Assembly: GCF_000182925.2 (NCBI RefSeq)
Contig: NC_026501.1
Location: forward strand, 6,613,917-6,677,916
Direction: 5' to 3'
Source of the DNA: Neurospora crassa OR74A
Taxonomy: Eukaryota > Ascomycota > Sordariomycetes > Sordariales > Sordariaceae
DNA: 64,000 bases
The notes under the pieces are model-generated. The model did no database searches and was not told the DNA's origin. It was given only the letters and a program-made list of their open reading frames with translations. The position numbers were made by a program, and so were the translations under genes. Shown here piece by piece: positions 13,297 to 24,560 of this stretch. The number at the start of each line of letters is the position of its first letter. Within the stretch, counting starts at the first letter, position 1.

Positions 13297-15157
13297 GCTC
13301 TGGTGACAGATGTACATGGCGATGCATGGGCGCTGGTTGTCCTGTGCCTGGGGTGTTAGGTCTTAGTCCAGCCAATGGACATGGAGATAAAGCTGAGGGA
13401 ATGGGTTGTTGTTTACAGAATGTGGGCGAGTTCTGTTCTGGCTCAGAGGAGGAGGAACCTTGCATTGCAGAGCCGTTCAAGGAGCATCGATCGAGGTATT
13501 GTTTCGAATAGAAGCCGCATTAGTACAGGCAAGGAGAATGAATGGTTGGATCAGATTCGTGCTTGGTGATTGGGCCTGTTGATTTGTGGGATATTAAAGT
13601 TGGAGTAGTACGGTTGCAAATAGAACAATCAAAGATTTTGGTAAAGGTTGATGGCCCCGACAGATGAAGGACTGAGTGAGTGAGATGGAGACGGATGAGG
13701 CCGGGTGTCCAGGACTGAAGATCGGGGATGGAAGCGGAGGGCAACGCCAAACTTCTGCTTTGGGCGCCAGTTTCTGCGGTCAGACGGGGAAAACGTTGGC
13801 GCTTGTGCATTGTTCCTTCTTCTGTAATCGATGGTAAAAGTCTTGGTTCTTCGACGGGACCCCACGGATAGGTAGGTAAGCACCTCTTATGGTATTTGTT
13901 TTGTTCAGGAAGGAACATGTGTGTCCGAAGATTCTGCAAGTGCACCCCTTAGACTCTCCATTCGGAGCACAGCAGGTCCATGCTGGCTGAGGGGGCCCGA
14001 AGTTGCTTGGGTCCGAAGATTTTCGGACAACATCCCATTCGTTTTCTCCTACTCAAGAAGTGGGCCGAAGGGAACGTTAAACACCGACTTTTGGAACGAT
14101 CTGAACAGCGATGAGCGGCCGCCCATAGTATTTTGGAACATCGAAGAGTTGGGGGCCGTCGGTATCCAGGTCCGCGACAATTAATTACCTCCTTCTTTTG
14201 GATGTGGGATCATCCGTCCAGGTCCTGACATGGAATGTCCGTGCACCTCTAAAGTCGCAGGTCCCTCCGGCCGGCACTCTTCTCAACAGCAAACGCCTGG
14301 CTGGGATACTCTCGCCTTTTCGCAACTACCTAAGCTGGCCACAAAAGGGGTCTTTCTTTTCGGGTGGTATGCTGTGTTCAGACCCGTGTTTGCCATAGTC
14401 GTTGTACACTCTTTCACCGTGATGAGCATGGGAAATGCGAAAAATGACTTGAGAGCACCGAGTTCGGGAGGTACTCTTGTGCACGAGGCGCTCTGACCAA
14501 TATTTCGCCCAAATAGGTACTTGTGAGGACCTAGATCCCGACCTCCGAAGCGGGGAGTTTTGGGATAATTCAACGGGCTTTGCATATGGTTCACTGTGTC
14601 GTCGAGCGGCATCACTCGTGGCAGTGTCCCAATGGAAGCGACAGTACAGCGAGGGCTTTTCAAGGTATGATATGACATTCTAGTCTAGTGGTGTTCTGTT
14701 GGTGGTGAGGGTTACGTCCTTCTGCACTGGCCTCACGGGCCGATTGCATGTCCGGGCGAGACAAACAAAAGAAAAAAGAAAAGAGGGAAACATTCCCAAG
14801 AACATGTTAAATCAAAGAAACTCTCCAAATAGCCTCCAACACTTTTATCAAAGCTTATTTATGCAAACGCAACAAGGATGGCCCAATGCCCAGGATGTTC
14901 CATTCCCCGAGCAGCTTCCGCCGGGTCTGCCGGGCCGTGACGGGGATTTCTCTCGAGAGCCTAAAATCGATCCGAAGGTGGGGCACCGTTACAGTGGATA
15001 GCATTTGTCCTTCAGGGCTCCGATCAGGGCATGTCGGAGACGGCGACATATGCCCGCAGAGTCACACGGGAAGAGGTCTAGAGCTCGCCGGGCTGACCAC
15101 CTCTGTCCGGTGTCCAACGGTGATTCTGACGTGATTTCTTCGCCACTTCAATCGACC
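13297..15157. other. Intergenic DNA before threonine aldolase
   Basis: Nearly 1.9 kb with only short, featureless open frames on both strands. It presumably holds the terminator of the zinc-cluster gene and the promoter of the aldolase gene. Nothing else is recognised. Confidence 0.5.
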
Positions 15158-16592
15158 ATGCCGGCTCAGGCCTCAAGAGCAGTTGCCCGACAACTTTGCA
15201 TCGCTGGTCGACATCAACAACCTTTACGCTTGTCGTTCAGAACCCCGGTGGTTCTTTCGTCCGTTCGACAGTCCTGTGGTTTCTCGTCAACAACACCCTT
15301 CAAGATGGGCCAGTCAGATGTGCAAAATGCCTGGGTTGGCAGCGCCGGCCCGGGAGCCTTTGATCTCCGCAGTAGGGAATCCTAAAAAAAAAAACCGCGA
15401 GTCCGAGCTTTCGACTAACGGTTTTCAGGTGATACCATGACAACTCCCACGGCGTCCATGCTTGCCGCTATCCAGTCCTGCTCTCTGCTCGACGATGTCA
15501 TGCAAGAAGATCCCACCACCAGCGACCTTGAGGCCCACTGCGCTGCTTTGTGCGGCAAGGAGGCCGGCCTCCTCGTTTTGTCAGGCACCATGGGCAATCA
15601 GCTAGCTATGAGGTCCTTGCTCACCCAACCGCCTCACGGTGTGCTCTGCGATGCCCGCTGCCACATTGTAAAATATGAGGCTGGAGGGTGAGGCTATTTG
15701 TGTCTTTCCGTCTTCATCTCTACTCTTAGTACCGAGACTAGCCCTAACACGATCTCATAGTGTCTCATCTCTAACGGGCGCCATGCTCAAGCCTGTCATG
15801 CCTAGCAACGGCGTCTACCTTACCCTCGAAGACGTCAAGGCCAACATTCATCTCGATGACGACGTGCACACTTGCCCGACTCGCGTTCTCGAGCTCGAGA
15901 ACACACTCAATGGCATGATCATGCCGCTCTCCGAGGTGCGCCGCATCTCCGCCTTTGCTCGCGAGCATGGGATCAAGATGCACTGCGACGGCGCGCGCTT
16001 GTGGGAGGCGGTGGCCTCTGGTGCTGGAAGCCTTGCCGAATTTGCAAAGTGCTTTGACACAATCAGCCTATGCTTCTCCAAGGGCCTTGGAGCACCCATT
16101 GGCAGCATGCTGGTAGGCCCCAAGGACGTGATCAAGCATGCCCGGTGGGTAAGAAAGTCGATTGGCGGTGGACTAAGACAGTCGGGCGTCGTGGCGGCTG
16201 CTGCGAGGGTTGCCGTTGACGAAACGTTTGGCAAGGGGCCCAGTGGCGAAGGCGGCAAGTTGAAGGGAGCGCATATTTTGGCCAAGGAGATCGAGAGGAT
16301 ATGGACGGGCTTGGGCGGCAAGCTTCTTCATCCTGTTGACACCAACATGGTGTGGCTCGATTTGAACGATGCGAAGTGTTCGGCGGAGAGGATGAATGAG
16401 CTCGGCAAAGAATCGGGACTCAAGTTATGGGCACCTCGCTTGGTCATCAGCTACCAGGTTTTTGAAAACCGTGACCATGTAATACCCAAGCTGGAGAGCA
16501 TCTTCGAGACGATCATGCAGGAGAAGACAACAAAGACGGGAGAAGGTTTTCAGAAGGCTGATGGAGAGATATCGCAATATCGGAGCAAATAG
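15158..16592 (+). CDS. GLY1: Low-specificity L-threonine aldolase, PLP-dependent
   Basis: Three exons (15158-15371, 15429-15687, 15761-16592) encode 434 residues. The enzyme cleaves L-threonine or L-allo-threonine to glycine and acetaldehyde using pyridoxal phosphate. Recognisable family blocks are FDLRSDTMT, QEDPTTSDLEAHCAAL, SGTMGNQLA, HTCPTRVLELENTLNG, MHCDGARLWEA and the lysine block CFSKGLGAPIGS, where Lys265 should bind the cofactor. The first exon junction rebuilds the invariant DLRSDTMTTPT. The first 49 residues are Arg/Ser-rich without acidic residues, like a mitochondrial presequence. A second in-frame ATG at 15305 (residue 50) would give a cytosolic form of normal family length. 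A role in glycine supply is inferred from the family. The final 25 or so residues are charged and unlike the family core. Confidence 0.93.
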
Positions 16593-18672
16593 AGGACTAT
16601 CATGTAATAGCCTCTTGCAATGTCTTCAGAATTTACCTAATCCAAGAGTCTAAGTCTAACCGTGAACCCCCCGGCCCGTTCTCTACATCCATAAAAGGGC
16701 CGAAAAAAAAACACGCTCTTGACTAAGAGGTGTGGGCTTGGAGGCTTGACTGCCGATGAGCGAATGAGAAGACTCGGGCGCAAGGCACCGTCGGCACCTT
16801 CAAAGATCATGATGGTGCGGTGTTTTGATCAACAGGAACCTATTGGTACCAAGCACATATTCGCAAAGGTTGCTTCTTAAGTAGCTGGCATCTCTTGTGT
16901 ATCCCGACTTCCACTTATGACTGTTGTGACTTGAATTAGCGCATATCTCGTCTTGTTGTGTACAAAGAAGCGCATAGTCCTTTTCATTGCGCCGACGACG
17001 ACATGTGCCGTGAATACTGGATGGTTCAAAAAATGGGTTGAAAGTCCCTGGAGTTGAACACACCGGTTGGTTACTATTGAATTTGCCGGTGATCGAAAGG
17101 GGCGGGTGTTCCTGTCCTGGTGTGATGTTGCGACTGGCAAACCTCCGTCAACACCGACTGAAACGCTGTTCCCTTTCTCCGCATTGCCCTGGGACTTCCC
17201 CGTCTTTCCACCGACAGGAGAGCCCAGGACAGCGGGCTCCAACCCCACAATTGCTTCCCGCAATGGAGATGACCCCACCCTTACCCTCTGAGTACCACTA
17301 AGCTAGCCTGACGTCACTGAGAAAGAGCGAATGACAGCGCCGAGAGGTTGCGGTCAATGAAATGCCGGAGGTAAGGTCAGCCAAGATTGTTGGAGTCAAT
17401 ACATACTCGGACTCCCCGGATGCGGGGAGAATGTGGACTCCCCGTACTGAAGCTCTTCAACTTCGGTGTTGTTCTAGGTAGTGTACATTTCAATCGGCAG
17501 TTGGTGTTCACTCCGTCTATTGCTGGTTGCATTTCTGCCCACCCAGGTTATGCGCCGAGCCAATTCCGAGAACGCGACAAGAATGCCGAGTTATCACGTT
17601 CTCCGCGTATTCGGATGACACCAATCCACACACCCAGGTCTGGATGGCCGAATGTTGTGTCCTCAAGTGTCCAGTGACAAGCTCTGCAAGAGAGACGGGA
17701 GATGGAAATATTGTTGTTTACTTGACCTGATATTGCACGGACATTATTGATTGGCTTGTCATCCACAGCGGGAAGTTTTCCATGTTACATGACATGAGAT
17801 GCTCAAAATGTGTGCTTGCTTCCACAACCGTAAAAGGCATTGGGGGACTGAAACATGAAAACAATACCCCTTATACCTACTGCACGTCATGGTTTACTCG
17901 GATTGCTGGATTCAGCAGATGAGACACAAAAAAAACACACATTTCTCAGTCTCGTTCCCCAGAAATGCCTCACACGCTGACCAGTCCCACTCGGGATGGG
18001 CCCTGGAAACAAAGGAAACAATGGAACCTGGAGAAATGCGGAGAGGATCAGCGTCACTTTTTTTTTCTCTTGGCAAGCTGGGGTGCAGGGAAGCAGGGGA
18101 ACAAGCGAGACCTCGCCATGCTCGCCTACCTGACCTCGACGCACGTCGATTCTGTTTCCTGGATCAGGGCTGCATGCAGGTTTCCGTTGCATGTATAAGT
18201 TGGGCAGTTTTACGCAAAAGGAAAGTAGCCTGTTTGCCGCTGACGATAGTGTGGTTTGAAGGGAGCCTTCAGTTCTCAGAGTTGACGGAGCGCCCTGCTC
18301 ATCGTCGGGTGCAAAAACGACCGGATTTGATGATGTTACACATAGTAATGAAAGTTTGTACTGGGGTTAAGTGGAAAGTTTACCGGGTTGGCAGGCACTC
18401 CCCACATCATCACCACGCTTGTCATCGGTACTTCTTTCCTGTCCTGATCTTCACCACTTGTGGGGTTACAGAAATTGGTGGCGTTCGTTGGACCTGACTG
18501 GTTGGGGATCTGGACCAGCTTCTTGTTGTCTTGTGTGTCGGTATAATAAACCTGTTATTCCTCTCCCTTCTCCTCTCCCCCAAAAAGCACTCTTTCCCTT
18601 ATGGCTACTTAGTTTTGGACTATGAGGTAGTGAGGCCATCGACATTTTCCCGACTTCACACCAACAACAAGC
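16593..18672. other. Intergenic DNA before trehalase
   Basis: About 2.1 kb in which I find no supported gene. It probably contains the trehalase promoter. The last 130 bases before the trehalase ATG are pyrimidine-rich, as is common in fungal leaders. Confidence 0.5.
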
Positions 18673-20882
18673 ATGGTATCACGATTCCTTGGGGCAACTG
18701 TGCCCCTGGCTGCTGCTATTCTGCCTGGAGCCCGCGCGCTGTATGTCAATGGCTCAGTAACGGCTCCATGCGACTCGCCAATCTATTGCTATGGCGAGCT
18801 TCTACACCAGGTCGAGCTAGCTCGTCCATTCTCCGATTCAAAGACCTTCGTCGATATGTAAGTCTTTGGCCCAACATCCTCTGGTGTATAAGCATGGCAT
18901 TGACCCAACTTCCTTGTAGGCCCACCATCAAACCCGTGGATGAGGTGCTTGAAGCTTTCAGCAAGCTAACCCTCCCATTGAGCAACAACTCGGAGCTCCA
19001 CGAATTCCTCAGCACCTATTTCGGACCCGCTGGTGGCGAGCTTGAAGCAGTACCAACCGACCAGCTCCATGTATCGCCGACATTTCTTGACAATGTCAGT
19101 GACGATGTGATCAAGCAATTTGTCGATTCGGTTATCAACATCTGGCCAGACCTCACCAGGAAATACGTGGGCGCGGGCGAATTATGCACGGGATGCGCTG
19201 ACAGCTTCATCCCCGTCAACCGTACCTTCGTCGTGGCTGGTGGCCGCTTCCGTGAACCCTACTACTGGGACTCGTTCTGGATTCTCGAAGGTCTTCTGCG
19301 CACGGGGGGTGCCTTCACCGAGATCTCGAAGAACATTATTGAGAACTTCCTTGACTTGGTGGAGCAGATCGGATTTGTTCCCAACGGAGCAAGACTCTAC
19401 TACCTTGACCGCTCGCAGCCTCCACTCCTGACGCAGATGGTCAGGATCTATGTTGAACACACCAACGATACAAGCATCCTCGAGAGAGCGGTGCCAGTTC
19501 TGAAGAAGGAATGGGAGTGGTGGACGACCAACCGCACGGTCGAAGTCACTGCGGATGGAAAGACATACTCTCTCCAGAGGTGAGTTGAACGAGCGGAAGA
19601 ACGATCTGGCATGACCCGAGCATGTCTAGCTAACATCCTTTCTCGCAGATACCACGTCGACAACAACCAACCCCGTCCCGAGTCTTACCGTGAAGATTAC
19701 ATTACCGCTAACAACAACTCTTATTATGCTACCTCTGGTATCATTTACCCAGAGACAACTCCTCTTAATGACACCCAGAAAGCGCTGCTCTACGCAAACC
19801 TCGCCAGTGGCGCCGAGTCAGGATGGGACTACAGTTCTAGATGGCTGAAGAACCCTGGCGACGCTGCCCGCGACGTGTACTTCCCTCTCCGCTCGCTCAA
19901 TGTCCTCGAGATTGTCCCTGTTGACCTCAACTCGATACTTTACCAGAATGAGGTCACCATCGGCAAGTTTCTCGCTCAGCAGGGCAGCAAGGACGAAGCT
20001 GAGGAGTGGGCCAAGAAAGCCGAAGAGCGCAGCGAAGCCATGTACAAGCTCATGTGGAACTCGACGCTGTGGAGCTACTTTGATTATAACTTAACATCGT
20101 CCTCCCAAAATATCTATGTGCCCGCCGACCCTCAAGTCTTCCCCTTCGAACAGCCCAGCGGCACCCCCGAGGGCTACCAGGTTCTCTTCTCTGTCAACCA
20201 GATGTTCCCCTTCTGGACTGGTGCTGCCCCAGACCAGCTCAAAGGCAACCCATTGGCTGTCAAGCTTGCCTTTGAACGGATCAAGAACTTGCTCGACAAC
20301 AAGGCCGGTGGCATTCCTGCTACCAACTTTGTCACTGGCCAACAGTGGGACGAGCCTAACGTATGGCCACCCCTCATGCATGTCCTCATGGACGGCCTCC
20401 TCAACACCCCGGCCACCTTCGGCGAGGATGACCCGGCGTATCAGGAGACACAGACTCTGGCCCTCCGTCTTGCTCAGCGTTACGTCGACTCGACCTTCTG
20501 TACCTGGTACGCCACCGGCGGGTCTACATCGGAGACGCCGAAGCTGCAAGGTCTCGGTTCCGACCTCAAGGGCATCATGTTCGAGAAGTACTCTGACAAC
20601 TCGACCAACGTCGCTGGTAGCGGAGGCGAGTACGAGGTCGTGGAAGGCTTCGGCTGGACCAATGGCGTGCTGATTTGGGCCGCGGACAAGTTTGGTGATA
20701 AGCTCAAGAGGCCAGATTGTGGTGATATTACCCCTGCGCAAGTGGGCAAGAGGGCCGACATCACTATGGAGAAGAGGGCGGTTGAGCTGGATGTCTTTGA
20801 TGCCAAGTTCACAAAGAAGTTCGCCAGGAAGGGGAAGCTTGAGAAGCTGAAGGCCAAGTTCAAGAGGCGCGCCGCTATCTAG
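18673..20882 (+). CDS. tre-1: GH37 alpha,alpha-trehalase, secreted or vacuolar
   Basis: Three exons (18673-18857, 18920-19579, 19649-20882) encode 692 residues. The enzyme hydrolyses trehalose to two glucose molecules. A signal peptide covers about residues 1-22 (VSRFLGATVPLAAAILPGARA), and many N-x-S/T sites follow, so the protein enters the secretory pathway. GH37 signatures are visible: AGGRFREPYYWDSFW (the usual first proline is alanine), QQWDEPNVWPP, ESGWDYSSRW with the catalytic Asp, and GGEYEVVEGFGWTNG with the catalytic Glu. The N-terminal regulatory and EF-hand region of neutral cytosolic trehalases is absent. The last 20 residues are strongly basic. It matches the size and architecture I remember for N. 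crassa TRE-1. The neighbouring genes do not form a trehalose pathway. Confidence 0.95.
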
Positions 20883-21496
20883 TTGGTGGTCTTTGAGTTG
20901 AAGAGCAGCATGCTTTATGCTTGGCTTTAATGGACGTTTTTCTCTTTTTTTTTCCTTCACTTAATGAAATGAAAACTGGAGTCTTGCTTCTGTTTGGGGA
21001 GTGGATTAATACAACATCGATCTACGTCATTGCGTTTGCTGGCACTTGTAGCAAGAGATACCATGTACTGATAACGTCAAATCAATTATGGTCCACACAC
21101 GTACTGATGAGAGTCTGTTGTCTGTTACCTTGTTGTATCAATATCCATCCTGTTGCCGAGCGAGATGAGTTGTGAGAACGTCGCACATGCTTACTGTAGT
21201 TTAGCAAACCAACCTGTGGCCATACGTCACTAGATTGAATACATGGATGTAAAGCTCAAGAAAAACATCTACACGAAACATAATACCATTACTCAACTAA
21301 GTCATGCTCTGAAAAACACGATAGCTAAACCCCGAAAAAAAAAGGTATAGAACGAAAAGAAAGAGGAAATCACCAACTTTTTGCAGTAAGTAAATGCTCG
21401 CTCGTCCCCGTGAGCCTCCATTTCCGCTGTGTATGGGCCCTCCCGTTGTTTCTAGCGCTTCCCGATAGGGTTGTTGTCCCTCTACTCCTGTCATTT
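20883..21496. other. Convergent intergenic spacer
   Basis: A spacer of 614 bases lies between the 3' ends of trehalase (plus) and the AT-hook gene (minus). It is AT-rich, with T and A runs, and probably carries both polyadenylation regions. No ORF of note is present. Confidence 0.5.
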
Positions 21497-22703
21497 TCAA
21501 ATTCCTCCGTTCCAAATTCTAAAAGACACCTTTGTGGTCGGGTTATCCGCTTCTATATCGTGCTTCCGCGAAAGGCCCGTGACAGACTCCTCATATGGGT
21601 TCCTTATCATCCGCCATGCAGAACCTTGGCTTGGTCCAGGACTGTCCGAGAAGGCACTGTCAGACTGTGACGATGCCGCACGTTTGCGTCGTTTCGGATG
21701 CGGCGGCACTGGCGAGTCGTCCTGCTTTGGTGATTCGACCTTCTCATATCGTCGTTCCCCTGGGTGTCCGGAGGAACTTCGTTCAGGTGTTCTGTGCTCC
21801 ATTTTGTTTACACCGTTCGTTGAATTCACGATACCGCGCTGACAGTGGCGCACGGAACCTGGTAGCTAAGTTGGGATCCAACAGCGACTTCCATATGTCC
21901 ACGGCCCTCGTCCGACTTTGTGAGTCGGTGTCGATGGATGCAAGAATTTTTCGCCATATTCCGCGAAACTCCGAGAGAACATCTTCTCCATACTGGCTTA
22001 GCGCAGCTTGCTGTTCCCATTTTCCAAAACCGTTCGGGTAGATAAGGGGCTCTGGTGCCTGAATGAAGCCTTGAGTATGGCCTTGATTCATATTCGAGAC
22101 ATTACCCTCAGTGGCTGTGCCATTTCTTTCTGTCTTTTTTCGACCACCCATTTCCTGATATGGTAGCTTCGCTGTTGTTTCTAGATCTTGGAATGGCTGT
22201 ACTGCATAGTCGGGATGTGACTTTTCAGGGTCAGCCCTCGAGGCTCGCAGATCAAGGCTAGCTCTTATATAAAACGTTTCTTGGTCTGCACCAGCGGACA
22301 GTGACCGGCTGCCATGACGACTTTCAGGTTCAGTACTAGTCCTGATTGTCTCGTGTATCACCAGATCCTCTTTCTTAGCGGTGGCTCGGGTTTTCCTGGG
22401 TTCAAAGCATGGAGTGACCGTCTTTTTCTCTCCAGAGGGTTGATCGAATGCTTTTGGTTCCTTCTGAGCTTGGGGTTGTGTCCGTGTGCTACGGCCGCTG
22501 TTAATGTTTCCCCCTCTCAGGTGGATCCTTGGCCTACCACGCCCACGTTTTGGGAGTTGACCGACGCGGCCAGCCTTAGTAGCAGGACCAATTTCACTCC
22601 AATCTGGATCAGCATCAGCATTGTCATTATCGACATGGGCAACAGCGTTCTCATATGTGCCATGTGTGACAGCGTTGTCATTGTCCACATCTTGCTCCTC
22701 CAT
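21497..22703 (-). CDS. AT-hook protein, nuclear, directly downstream of GCN5
   Basis: My model has two exons, 22703-21812 and 21759-21497, encoding 384 residues. The 52-base intron has GTAAAC, a CTGAAC branch-like site and CCCAG, and it joins two otherwise separate open frames into the continuous REFNERW|ERRYEKVESP. The N-terminus is acidic (VDNDNADADPDW). A consensus AT-hook, KRGRGRPRI, lies near residue 51, and a basic nuclear-localisation-like cluster HPKRRKR lies in the second exon. A region around residues 235-300 (WEQQAALSQYGEDVLSEF to ARYREFNE) looks helical and may be a folded domain. AT-hooks bind the minor groove of AT-rich DNA, so a chromatin role is inferred. Its ATG lies 27 bases after the GCN5 stop and in the same frame, so it may share a transcript or be an extension of GCN5. 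Confidence 0.62.
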
Positions 22704-22730
22704 CTGACGGTCCTCACGACTTTCACCCTT

Positions 22731-24085
22731 CTAAGGCTCGAGGTGTGACCACTCGGGAATCGCCTTAATTTGCTGCCACATGTACTTCTCGAGCTTGTTG
22801 GCGCACTTTGCATATGGGGTGTTTTCGTTGTTGTACTTTCGGCAGTTGTCGAATATGAGCTTGGCGTCCTTGATGAAATCCTCGGGCGTGTTGTATTGAT
22901 CTTTCTCAAGCTTGTCCTCCATGGTACTCAAGTCCATAGGCTCTTTGATGACATCGTAGTAGTCATGTACCTCGTCCTTGTTGACGGGTACCAAGAAGGG
23001 CCAACTACTGGCATGATTCTGTAAATCATTGAGGAGGTGCAGCAGCTGGTTGTAATTTGGCCCGTGGCGTGGCTGACGGGCGAGCTCGTCCATATCTGGG
23101 CTCCATCCTGAAGCGCGGATGGCCTCGACTGAAAGAGGGTCGATGGGTGTTACGCCGTTCTTCCACTGCTTGGGGGGCTGGTGGACAATGTGAGATTTGC
23201 TGTAGGCACGGATCTTGGCCTGAACACATTCCTTTTGCTTGAGAAGCATGCGGCCCATCTCGAGGTAGCGTACTCGTGGAAGCATGCTGCACTGCATGAT
23301 AGTGCCGCCTTCATAATCCTTGATGTAGCCCATCCATACTGACTTGTCGAGTGTGATTTCCTTTGTGAAGCCTTGTTTTTTGAAGTAGCCAATGGCATAA
23401 TTGTCGGCGTATGTGAGGAAGTGCATGACGTCCGAGGTAGCCTTGACATAGTCCTTCAAATGTGACATGAGATGAGCACCGTAGCCCTTGACCTGCTGGT
23501 CGGAAGAAATGGCGCAAAAGACGATTTCGGCGAACTGGCGGCCCTTGAATGGTCGGTATGTGATGCCACCCACTACCTCGAGCGGCTTTTTGACGATGGC
23601 GATCGACAAATGGGTCCGGTCGTAGACAAGGCGGGCGATGTAGTCTTTGGGCATCTTGGGTAGTTGTTTCTGGAAGATGCACTTGAGACCGGTGAGAATG
23701 ATCAGGCTTTCGCGTTCGCCATCATTGTTGACCACACGGAATTCGATTTCGCCGTCGCGTTCTTCGATAACGGCGGCCTTTTCTGGGAAGGGAATGGCGG
23801 GGATTTTTGGCTTCTTGGTGTCCTCATTCTCCTCGTTCGAGTCGCTATGCTTGATTCGTTTCGCCGACGAAGGAGAGGTAGGCTCCTCGGTAGCCTTGCG
23901 CTTGGTATCTGTAGACATTGCAAACAAAGTGTCAGTGGTTCCGTGGGTGGCCGGGGGGGGGGGGGGGGGGGGGGGGGGGCTTGACCGATCGAGGGGCATT
24001 GTGGCAAGAGGGGTGATGGGGGAGACTGACTTTCTTCCTTCATTTTGATGTTGTACGGCAGGGCCGTGACGGAATTAGCGGGCAT
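22731..24085 (-). CDS. gcn5 (ngf-1): GCN5 histone acetyltransferase with bromodomain
   Basis: My model has exon 1 at 24085-24031 and exon 2 at 23908-22731, giving 410 residues (396 if the second ATG at 24043 is used). The intron has GTCAGT, an ACTGAC branch site and TCTACAG, and it removes a 27-base poly-C tract. Without it the protein would begin inside that tract. The GNAT domain spans about residues 60-220: FAEIVFCAI contains the catalytic glutamate (about residue 146), and [13 protein letters not shown] is the acetyl-CoA loop. A bromodomain spans about 300-400, with [25 protein letters not shown] and FDNCRKYN. It is the catalytic subunit of SAGA-type complexes and acetylates histone H3 in the nucleus. 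It shares a divergent promoter with OST5. Confidence 0.95.
23953..23979. repeat. Poly-G (poly-C on the minus strand), 27 bases
   Basis: This homopolymer lies inside the proposed first intron of GCN5. Read as coding it would give a run of prolines, so it matters for choosing the start of that gene. Confidence 0.88.
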
Positions 24086-24560
24086 ATCCGCCTCGGCTGA
24101 GCACCGGTCGATGTTTGAATGTGCTCGCAATTGATGAATTGATGATGGATGATGGTTGCTTTGATGAGAAGTGTGACCGCGTCGGGGGACGTGTGGTGGA
24201 GCGGCGGATGCGGAGCGGCAGCAGGAAGAAGTGGACCATTCCGTCAAGGTGGAAACAGGAGCAGGGCTGACTAACAGGGGTTGAGATTCGGGGCGGGACC
24301 AAGCTCGATCCACGCTAAGCCATTTTCGGCTCCGAACACGTTCACCTCACTGCAGCGCTGTCCACTGTAACCTAGGTAGGTCCCCGTCTGTGCCTGTGCT
24401 GGAGCTTCAGCTTTGATCGGGGGAAGCTCTCAGCGAACTCCCGTCTGCATCTTCCTTGATTCTTCGTTGTCCATGTGCCCTTGGATGTCCAGATCTTGAG
24501 CTCCAGCTTGATTCGTACAATCTTCTACTCTCCGCAACGACCAATTGTCCCCCAGACCAA
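24086..24560. promoter_or_regulatory. Divergent promoter region of GCN5 and OST5
   Basis: The start codons of GCN5 (minus) and OST5 (plus) face away from each other across 475 bases. The region includes the CTAGGTAGG element at 24372-24380. No canonical TATA box was identified. Calling it a promoter follows from gene layout, not from a recognised factor site. Confidence 0.5.

Noticed and set aside
20091-20960. 289-codon minus-strand frame opposite trehalase
   Set aside because: It lies wholly opposite GH37 catalytic blocks and has no domain; it is a codon-bias shadow.
22740-22800. Cryptic splice using the GCN5 TAG as an AG acceptor
   Set aside because: The nearest GT donor would remove 55 bases and shift into a different frame, so it would not fuse GCN5 to the AT-hook frame.
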